Assembly: GCA_027068765.1 (NCBI GenBank)
Contig: JAMOMC010000092.1
Span: 1 to 35,211, forward strand
Source of the DNA: Campylobacterales bacterium
GTDB lineage: Bacteria > Campylobacterota > Campylobacteria > Campylobacterales > QNZT01
Length of the DNA: 35,211 nucleotides
Reading direction: 5' to 3'
This document shows, piece by piece, positions 28,216 through 35,211 of the stretch (the stretch's first letter is position 1; each line of letters opens with the position of its first letter). The notes under the pieces were generated by a model that worked only from the letters and a program-made list of their open reading frames with translations, did not search any database and had not been told where the DNA came from. Both the position numbers and the translations under genes were made by a program.

Positions 28216-29248
28216 CTGCTTGAATTTGCTGTAAAAGATCTATCTCCTGAAGCATTTTTTCAGTCCCTTTTGCAACAGCAAGAAGTGGCTCTTCTGCGAT
28301 ATACACAGGCAATTTCACAAGTTTACTAAGATAGCTATCAAGCCCTCTTATAAGTGAACCTCCACCTGTTAAAACTATACCACTCTCAACAATATCACCA
28401 GCTAAATCTGGCGGAACAACTTCTAAAACTTGCTTTACAGCTACTCCTATATCTTTGAGTGGCTCACTAATTGCATCTCGAATATCTTTGCTAGTTACTT
28501 CAACTCTTTTTAAAAGTCCAGTAACATGGTCTCGACCTTTCACATACATCTTCATCTCTTTTTCAGGAACAACAGCCATAGCAATTTCAATTTTTATCTC
28601 TTCACCTGTTCTATCACCAATGAGGAGATTAAATTTCTTTTTTATATACTCAACAATCGCTGTATCAAACTTGTCGCCACCAACTCTAATAGACTTACTC
28701 TTTACAAGTCCTCCAAGAGACAGCACCCCTACTTCAGTTGTACCACCACCAATATCAACAACCATATTTCCTTTTGGGTCATGCACAGGAAGCCCCGCTC
28801 CAATAGCCGCAGCTTTTGGCTCTTCTACAAGTATAACATCTCTGGCCCCTGCATTCATAGCTGAAGTTTTAACCGCTTTTCTTTCAACTTGAGTAAGCCC
28901 ATAAGGGACACAGATAATAATCCTTGGTCTAATAAAATTGTTTCTAGAGTGTGACTTTTTTATAAAATACTTAATCATCTCTTCAGTGATTTCAAAATCA
29001 GCTATAACACCCTCTTTTAGTGGTCTAATAGCTTCAATATTTTCAGGAGTTTTACCAACCATCTCTTTAGCTTCTTTGCCGACTGCTAAAATCTTTTTTT
29101 TGCCTGAACTACTTATTTGAACTGCTACAACTGAGGGTTCATTTATAACAATTCCTTTTCCTTTGACAATCACAATAGTATTTGCAGTTCCTAAATCTAT
29201 ACTCAAATCATTAGAGAACAAGCCAAATAGTTTATTTAGGAGTATCAT
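28208..29248 (-). CDS. mreB: Rod shape-determining protein MreB
   Basis: [40 protein letters not shown]-like region [32 protein letters not shown]. Confidence 0.98.
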   Translation of the reverse strand: MILLNKLFGLFSNDLSIDLGTANTIVIVKGKGIVINEPSVVAVQISSSGKKKILAVGKEAKEMVGKTPENIEAIRPLKEGVIADFEITEEMIKYFIKKSHSRNNFIRPRIIICVPYGLTQVERKAVKTSAMNAGARDVILVEEPKAAAIGAGLPVHDPKGNMVVDIGGGTTEVGVLSLGGLVKSKSIRVGGDKFDTAIVEYIKKKFNLLIGDRTGEEIKIEIAMAVVPEKEMKMYVKGRDHVTGLLKRVEVTSKDIRDAISEPLKDIGVAVKQVLEVVPPDLAGDIVESGIVLTGGGSLIRGLDSYLSKLVKLPVYIAEEPLLAVAKGTEKMLQEIDLLQQIQADA

Positions 29249-30465
29249 GCACTCTTCTTCTCAGGCTTTATATAAATTGGTTTTGATACTTTTTTGATAA
29301 CACCTTCAGTAATCAAAATCTCATAACCAGCAAGTTCTGGAAGTTCATACATAACATCTATCATAATCTCTTCCATGATAGTTCTAAGTCCTCTAGCACC
29401 AGTTTTTCGCTTTAATGCTAGCTCAGCAACTGAGAGCAAAGCTTCATCTTCAAAACTTAAAATTACATCATCAATTGCAAAAAGTTTTTGATACTGTTTT
29501 AAGATAGAGTTTTTAGGCTCTGTTAAAATTTTTACCATATCCTCTTTGCTAATTTGCTTTAATGTGGTAACAGAGTGTAATCTCCCAATAAGTTCAGGAA
29601 TTAACCCATAAGATACCAAATCATCAGGCTCAACAAAATCCAAAAGCTCAGCCTCTTCATCTTTTCCTCTTTTATCTTGATTAAATCCAAGAACATTAGA
29701 ACCTAATCTTTTTTTGATAATATCACTCATTCCATCAAATGCACCGCCACAGATAAATAAAATATTAGAAGTATCTATCTGAGAAAACTCTTGATTTGGA
29801 TGTTTTCTGCCACCTTTTGGAGATATATTTACCTGAGAGCCTTCAATGATTTTTAAAAGAGCTTGTTGTACTCCCTCACCTGAAACATCTCTAGTTATTG
29901 ATCTATTTTCACCCATTCTAGCTATCTTATCAATCTCATCTATAAATACAATTCCTCTTTGTGCTTTTTCAACATCATTGTCCGCAACTTGAAGGAGTCT
30001 TGTTAAGATATTTTCCACATCTTCGCCAACATAACCAGCCTCTGTCAAACTAGTTGCATCTGTAATAGCGATAGGAATATCCAAAAACCTAGCAAGAGTT
30101 TGTGCCATCAAAGTTTTTCCACTCCCAGTTGGTCCTATAAGGAGAATATTTGACTTTTGAATCTCTGTATCATCTTTTACGGTACTTTGTTTAAAAATTC
30201 TTTTGTAATGATTATAAACACCAACTGCAAAAACTTTTTTGGCATCATCTTGACCAACCACAAAATCATCCAAAATTCTCTTTAACTCTTTTGGAGTAAA
30301 AAGATTCATATCAAAATCAATCTGCTCAGCCTCTTCACTATCTTCTCCAAAAAATATCTTATATGCTGAAATAACACAATTTTCACATATATAAATATCA
30401 TCTCCAGCTAAAAGCCTATTTTCAACACTCTCTTTAGTTTTACAGAAACTACACTTTTTTGACAT
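29245..30465 (-). CDS. clpX: ATP-dependent Clp protease ATP-binding subunit ClpX
   Basis: N-terminal zinc domain [103 protein letters not shown]. Confidence 0.98.
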   Translation of the reverse strand: MSKKCSFCKTKESVENRLLAGDDIYICENCVISAYKIFFGEDSEEAEQIDFDMNLFTPKELKRILDDFVVGQDDAKKVFAVGVYNHYKRIFKQSTVKDDTEIQKSNILLIGPTGSGKTLMAQTLARFLDIPIAITDATSLTEAGYVGEDVENILTRLLQVADNDVEKAQRGIVFIDEIDKIARMGENRSITRDVSGEGVQQALLKIIEGSQVNISPKGGRKHPNQEFSQIDTSNILFICGGAFDGMSDIIKKRLGSNVLGFNQDKRGKDEEAELLDFVEPDDLVSYGLIPELIGRLHSVTTLKQISKEDMVKILTEPKNSILKQYQKLFAIDDVILSFEDEALLSVAELALKRKTGARGLRTIMEEIMIDVMYELPELAGYEILITEGVIKKVSKPIYIKPEKKSA

Positions 30466-30467
30466 CT

Positions 30468-31247
30468 CTATCTCCTCTCATACGGTACTCCTCTTTTTGT
30501 CGTCAATATAAATTCACACAGTTGTTTTACTTTTTCATTTTCAGTTGTTTCAATAAACTTTTTAGCACCCTCTCTGAGTGACTCACCAGATCTAAAAAGT
30601 GTTTTATATGCACTAGTTAATGCTTCAACATCCGCTTTATCAAACTTTCTTCTAATGCCTACTAAGTTTAAACTCTTTACAACTGCTCGATTACCCTCAG
30701 CCAAACAAAAAGGCGGAATATCCTGAGTAACTGCACTAGCTCCACCAATCATCGCATAATCACCAATATGAACAAACTGATGAACAGGTGTATGACCTCC
30801 AATTACGATATGATCTCCTGTAACACAATGCCCCGCTAATGCTACATTGTTTGCAAAGATATTGTTATTACCAATGACACAATCGTGAGCTACATGAGTA
30901 TAAGCCATAAAGAGATTATTATCTCCTATGGTTGTTTCTCCTTTGTCATCTTCCGTTCCAGGATTAAAAAATGTAAACTCTCTTATGGTGTTGTTTTTAC
31001 CAATAATCAATCTAACATCACCCCCACGAAATTTCAAATCCTGAGGAATAGCCCCAATAGCTGCATTTTGAAAAACTTGAGTATTTTCGCCTATTTCAGT
31101 ATTCCCATGAATTTGGGCACCTTGATGTATCTTAACACCACTTTTTATATCAGCACCTTTTGATATAAAAGTATAAGCTCCGATAATCGCACTCTCACAA
31201 ATTTGGGCTCCCTTTTCTACAATTGCACTTGGATGAATATTGCTCAT
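30468..31247 (-). CDS. lpxA: UDP-N-acetylglucosamine acyltransferase
   Basis: Left-handed beta-helix hexapeptides; [72 protein letters not shown]. Confidence 0.97.
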   Translation of the reverse strand: MSNIHPSAIVEKGAQICESAIIGAYTFISKGADIKSGVKIHQGAQIHGNTEIGENTQVFQNAAIGAIPQDLKFRGGDVRLIIGKNNTIREFTFFNPGTEDDKGETTIGDNNLFMAYTHVAHDCVIGNNNIFANNVALAGHCVTGDHIVIGGHTPVHQFVHIGDYAMIGGASAVTQDIPPFCLAEGNRAVVKSLNLVGIRRKFDKADVEALTSAYKTLFRSGESLREGAKKFIETTENEKVKQLCEFILTTKRGVPYERR

Positions 31248-31693
31248 TATTTATCCACAATCATAGCTTTTAATTCAGCCTCTGTGACAAGTTTACCATC
31301 CACATAAGCTTCACCTTTTAAAACCCAGATATTTCCTCTATGTTTTATAACAGAGATTTTATAATCTAATCTATCACCAGGAGTTACAGGTGCTCTAAAC
31401 TTGCACTTATCGATACTCATAAAATAGACTACTTTATTTGAAGTATCTTTTTGCTCCTCTTCACTAAGGCTTTTAAATGCTAAAATTCCACCAGCCTGTG
31501 CCAATCCTTCAACAATCATAACACCAGGATATATAGGGTGTCCAGGAAAATGACCTTGAAAAATATTTTCAGAAATTGAAACATTTTTATAAGCATATAT
31601 TGATTTTCCACTCTCCAAGTCTAGCACTCTATCAATAAGCAAAAATGGAAATCTATGAGGAATTATCTTTTGTATCTCAACAACATCAATCAT
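31247..31693 (-). CDS. fabZ: 3-hydroxyacyl-[acyl-carrier-protein] dehydratase FabZ
   Basis: [47 protein letters not shown]. Confidence 0.97.
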   Translation of the reverse strand: MIDVVEIQKIIPHRFPFLLIDRVLDLESGKSIYAYKNVSISENIFQGHFPGHPIYPGVMIVEGLAQAGGILAFKSLSEEEQKDTSNKVVYFMSIDKCKFRAPVTPGDRLDYKISVIKHRGNIWVLKGEAYVDGKLVTEAELKAMIVDK

Positions 31694-31725
31694 GAGTTTA
31701 AGCTCCGTTTTTAAGTTGGTACATT

Positions 31726-32811
31726 TTAACTAAAAACTATTAAAGACTCTCTTGTGTCATCGTAAGTTTGGGCATTTAGATAGAGCTTGAACTTGTCATT
31801 TAATTCAATATCTTGAAGTACAACAATAGGAGAAAGTGAGTATAAATTATCAATTATTGTATTTCTAAGAGATAATTCTTCTTCAATAGTTGGTGGTTTT
31901 TTTATAATATCTTGAATATTTTTATAATTTGATTTTAATAATTTATTAAATGTACTTAAATTTATAAGTTTAATATTTTCTCTATTTGCAAAGTAAATAT
32001 CTTTTATCTCTATCTCTATTTTAAATTTTATAAATTCTTTTTTTAAAGTAGAATATGAGAGCAAATATGATGGTACAACCTTTGAATTTTGAAAAATATA
32101 AGCTCTTAAAAGTCTATAATTTAAAAATTTCTCCCTTACTATCTTGTATTTTTTACCTCTTTTTTCTAAATCTACTCTCTTTTTATACAGCTCTATCCTC
32201 TGCTCTATAGATGAAGGTTGAATTTGCTTAGATATTGGTAAAAAAAGTTCATCTGCCAATCTTTGTTGACTATCTCTTTGTTTGCTAAGAGCATAGATGC
32301 ATCCACAATAGTTTTGATGATAAAGCATATCTTTTTTTGCTAACAAAAACTGCTCTTGTGTGCCACCATTTTTTCTAAAATCAGGAGCCAAAAAAAGAAC
32401 TTCATACTTCTCTTTTATAGCTTTACCCACTGTTTTTAACTGCTCAATAGATTTTTTAGGACTTGTTAAAAGTGTAGTAGTGATACAGTTTTGACCAAGT
32501 TTTACAGCCTCTTTTGCTGTTGTTTGCAGACGGTTATCAAAACAGATATCACATCTTGCACCTTTTTCAGGCTCATTTTCAAAACCTCTCACAGCTTCAA
32601 TCCAACCAAGATAGTCGTATTCACCTTCAATAAGCTCCACTCCAAGCATCTCACAGCTTCTTTTTACATCTAAAAGCCGAAGCTGATACTCACTAAATGG
32701 ATGAATATTTGGATCATAAAAAAAAGCTATCAACTCTTCATCTGGATAAATCTCTTGAAGTTTTTGTAAAAAATAGTGACTATCAACCGCACAACAAATA
32801 TGAACTAGCAT
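31726..32811 (-). CDS. queH: Epoxyqueuosine reductase QueH (DUF208) with a long C-terminal extension
   Basis: [88 protein letters not shown]; then about 180 aa without a recognised domain. Confidence 0.87.
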   Translation of the reverse strand: MLVHICCAVDSHYFLQKLQEIYPDEELIAFFYDPNIHPFSEYQLRLLDVKRSCEMLGVELIEGEYDYLGWIEAVRGFENEPEKGARCDICFDNRLQTTAKEAVKLGQNCITTTLLTSPKKSIEQLKTVGKAIKEKYEVLFLAPDFRKNGGTQEQFLLAKKDMLYHQNYCGCIYALSKQRDSQQRLADELFLPISKQIQPSSIEQRIELYKKRVDLEKRGKKYKIVREKFLNYRLLRAYIFQNSKVVPSYLLSYSTLKKEFIKFKIEIEIKDIYFANRENIKLINLSTFNKLLKSNYKNIQDIIKKPPTIEEELSLRNTIIDNLYSLSPIVVLQDIELNDKFKLYLNAQTYDDTRESLIVFS

Positions 32812-32820
32812 CTTGCCCCT

Positions 32821-33606
32821 TTATGATAAATTGAGCATATCAAATTTATAAAAAAGTTTTAGCTCTTCATAAACATCTGGGAAATTTTCAAAAAGCTCAT
32901 TTGGCATCTCAAAAAACCTCTCACTACAAACAGCAAAAAACTCTGCCTCATTTGTCCCTGCATAAGTACCTAAAAACTGATATTTTTTTGGAAATTCCCC
33001 CTCTTTATCGATAAAAGCTCTCAAGTTATTAAACTCATAAGAGAAAACCTCTGACCATCTACGATAATTTTTCCTAGCCAAAACAGGAACACCATCTGCA
33101 AAACCATCTTGAAAATCAAGCTCATGGGCAAACTCATGAATGATGACATTTTCATCTCTCTCATTTTTTATATCCTGCCACGATAAAACAACCGTACCAT
33201 TAGACGACTGCCCAAGAAGTACTCTCTCATCTGCAATAAAATGTCTTGGATAGACAATGATTGTAGTAACAAAGTCTTTTTCATCTAACTTAAATCCAAG
33301 CTTCATCAAACTTGCATAAAAAGCGATAGTAACTCTAACCTCATCATCAATTTCCATCTTTGCACCAATAAACTCTTTCTTTTCTATAAAAAATAGTATC
33401 AATACATGAAGTTTCTTTTTAAATGAATTTGTAAGTTTTTTGTATTGATGTATATCTTCGATAATCTTCTCATACTCTCTTGGAAAAGTAGTAGATTTTA
33501 ACTTTTTATACAATCTATGTCTACTAAAATAATCAAAACTAATCCACAAGCCATAAACAACAAGAAGGGCTAATAAAAAAAATATCAGTAAAAGATAATA
33601 ATCCAA
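32821..33606 (-). CDS. mtfA: MtfA-family zinc-dependent peptidase (M90) with N-terminal TM
   Basis: VIIHEFAHELDFQDGFADGVP zinc-binding motif; VYPRHFIADERVLLGQSSNGTVVLSWQDI; TYAGTNEAEFFAVCSERFFEMP. Confidence 0.87.
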   Translation of the reverse strand: MDYYLLLIFFLLALLVVYGLWISFDYFSRHRLYKKLKSTTFPREYEKIIEDIHQYKKLTNSFKKKLHVLILFFIEKKEFIGAKMEIDDEVRVTIAFYASLMKLGFKLDEKDFVTTIIVYPRHFIADERVLLGQSSNGTVVLSWQDIKNERDENVIIHEFAHELDFQDGFADGVPVLARKNYRRWSEVFSYEFNNLRAFIDKEGEFPKKYQFLGTYAGTNEAEFFAVCSERFFEMPNELFENFPDVYEELKLFYKFDMLNLS

Positions 33607-33610
33607 GCCC

Positions 33611-35158
33611 CTATAAACCAGGAGCTTTCCACATAGACTCAGTCACTCCTGTATCTACAAGTTTTAATTGTGCTTTATAGGCTTTTTTCCATCGTCTTCT
33701 TATAACTTTATATAATTTATGATTTTCTAAACTAGGAAGATAAGATTTATCCCAAGTAACGAGCTCTTTTGAAGCCTCTTTGATATTCTCATAAACTCCA
33801 GCTCCAACTCCAGCCACAATCGCACACCCTAAAGCTGTTGCCTCTTTGACATTTGGAATTTTTACCATTTTTCCAGTTACATCCGCTAATATTTGCGGAC
33901 ATAAAAATCCTTTACTTGCTCCCCCTGCAAAGATAATAGTCTTCACTTTTATGCCTGTAAATTTTGTGATATTTTCTAAATTTTCAGCAGAGACGATACA
34001 AGCATTTTCTTCTAATGCACGAAACATAGATGCTTTATTATACTTTTGGCTATCAAGTCCTAGATTTAGAAAAGAGGGACTCGCATGGTACCATTTACCA
34101 TACTTCATAACATCTGAAAAAATAGGTAAAATTCCATAAGATCCAACAGGAACTTCACTAGCCATCTCTTCTAATATAACATAAGGACTAACTTCTCTCT
34201 CTTTAGCAAAAGCTATTTCACTCTCACAAAAAACATCAACAAACCATTTCAAAGCCATGCCACTAAAAAAAGTAATTCCCTCAGCTTGACTCAGATCTTT
34301 AATTACATGAGGGTTTATTCTAATGCTCATATTTTTTGGTGGTTTTGCATCTTTTATATTCATAACTTGTTGCCAAAATGAACCACCAATTATCGCAACT
34401 TCTCCCTCTTCTACTATTCCTAGTCCAATAGCTCCAAGTTGTGTATCTCCACCACCCATAACTACTTTTGTACCTAAACTTAAAACACTCTCTTTATCTC
34501 TAACTGTTCCAATTACTACTCCACTCTCAACTGAAGGTGGAAAAATATCTGATTTTATCCCAACTTTTTGAGCCATACTTGGCATCCAGTCTCTATCTTC
34601 AAGTGAATAAATCCCTGTAGTTCCAGCATTTGAAGGATCACTCACAATCACTCCACTTAATTTTGCTAGTACCCAATCACTAATCATAGATATTTTGTCA
34701 ATTTTTTCATAAATTTCGGGACGATTTTTCTTTACCCATAAAAGCCGTGGCAATGCTCCAAGTGCAAAAGTCTGTCCACTAAGCTCATAAAACTCCTCTT
34801 CAATTTTTGGAAACTTCGCCTTTAACTCTTTTACCTCTTCAAAAGCTCTTGCATCTACATTTGCAACTGCCCAAATCTCTTTGCCCTCTTTATCATAAAG
34901 AACAATTCCCTCTCTCATACTAGTAGCACTAACTGCTAAAATGTCACTAACTTCTTTCTCTAAAGTAACCTCTTTTAAACACTCACAAATCAACTCCCAA
35001 TTTTCATCACAATCAAACCCCATAGAGCCAGCAACTCCATCTTCGCTGATGTGTGTCCATTCTCTGCTTGCTACGGATATTTGTTTGCCTAAAGTATCAA
35101 ACAAAACCGCTCTACAACTTCCAGTTCCTGCATCAATTGCTAAAAGATATTTTGACAT
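33611..35158 (-). CDS. lsrK: FGGY-family kinase, closely LsrK (autoinducer-2 kinase)-like
   Basis: LLAIDAGTGSCRAVLFD, VSATSMREGIVLYDKEGKEIWAVANVDARA, MISDWVLAKLSGVIVSDPSNAGTTG, MGGGDTQLGAIGLG, WYHASPSFLNLGLD, FRALEENACIVSAENL, KEATALGCAIVAGVGAG, C-terminal ESMWKAPGL; collinear with E. coli LsrK as I remember it. Confidence 0.85.
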   Translation of the reverse strand: MSKYLLAIDAGTGSCRAVLFDTLGKQISVASREWTHISEDGVAGSMGFDCDENWELICECLKEVTLEKEVSDILAVSATSMREGIVLYDKEGKEIWAVANVDARAFEEVKELKAKFPKIEEEFYELSGQTFALGALPRLLWVKKNRPEIYEKIDKISMISDWVLAKLSGVIVSDPSNAGTTGIYSLEDRDWMPSMAQKVGIKSDIFPPSVESGVVIGTVRDKESVLSLGTKVVMGGGDTQLGAIGLGIVEEGEVAIIGGSFWQQVMNIKDAKPPKNMSIRINPHVIKDLSQAEGITFFSGMALKWFVDVFCESEIAFAKEREVSPYVILEEMASEVPVGSYGILPIFSDVMKYGKWYHASPSFLNLGLDSQKYNKASMFRALEENACIVSAENLENITKFTGIKVKTIIFAGGASKGFLCPQILADVTGKMVKIPNVKEATALGCAIVAGVGAGVYENIKEASKELVTWDKSYLPSLENHKLYKVIRRRWKKAYKAQLKLVDTGVTESMWKAPGL

Positions 35159-35211
35159 TGCGGACTCCTTTAGTTATATTTTATCAAAATGAAACATAAA
35201 GAGCAATCTTT

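Noticed and set aside
28455-28892. 145-aa + strand ORF inside mreB
   Set aside because: Antisense to the conserved mreB coding sequence; low-complexity S/T/P-rich translation typical of an antisense shadow frame, no supportive RBS.
1-35211. CRISPR arrays, transposons, integrases, prophage or defence islands
   Set aside because: No spaced direct repeats, transposase/integrase-like proteins or phage genes were seen; gene content is core-chromosome-like.

Overview
This 35.2-kb window looks like an ordinary chromosomal region of a Sulfurimonas-like Campylobacterota (epsilonproteobacterium). The taxon is inferred from gene content and order: ccoNOQP-DUF4006-TPM-FixH-addBA-rplM-rpsI, porGDAB, and the fabZ-lpxA-clpX-mreB-mreC-carB order. 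About 36 protein genes and one tRNA-Ala(GGC) can be supported. I see no CRISPR array, transposase, integrase or rRNA. Left to right: an aldehyde dehydrogenase; tRNA-Ala; a periplasmic tandem PilJ-domain protein; luxS-bioA; a ClpX-zinc-finger-like small protein; a stand-alone prephenate dehydratase; pyruvate:ferredoxin oxidoreductase; a HAD phosphatase with an orphan peptide-type substrate-binding protein; a YfaZ-like protein; the cbb3 oxidase operon running into addBA and rplM-rpsI; then a roughly 11.5-kb co-directional minus-strand cluster (lsrK-like kinase, mtfA, queH, fabZ, lpxA, clpX, mreB, mreC, carB, TsaC-like). The best leads are: (1) an LsrK-type autoinducer-2 kinase in the same window as luxS but with no Lsr transporter or regulator visible; (2) a 34-aa transmembrane microprotein in the cbb3 operon that the ORF track misses; (3) a terminator-like hairpin inside the first codons of the next gene, a possible attenuator between oxidase and downstream genes; (4) a small protein resembling a stand-alone ClpX zinc-binding domain; (5) an 18-bp hairpin built into the convergent, overlapping 3' ends of two genes; (6) a 47-nt out-of-frame overlap between rpsI and a PqiA-like gene. 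No search tools were available. Family names come from recognising motifs and remembered homologues.
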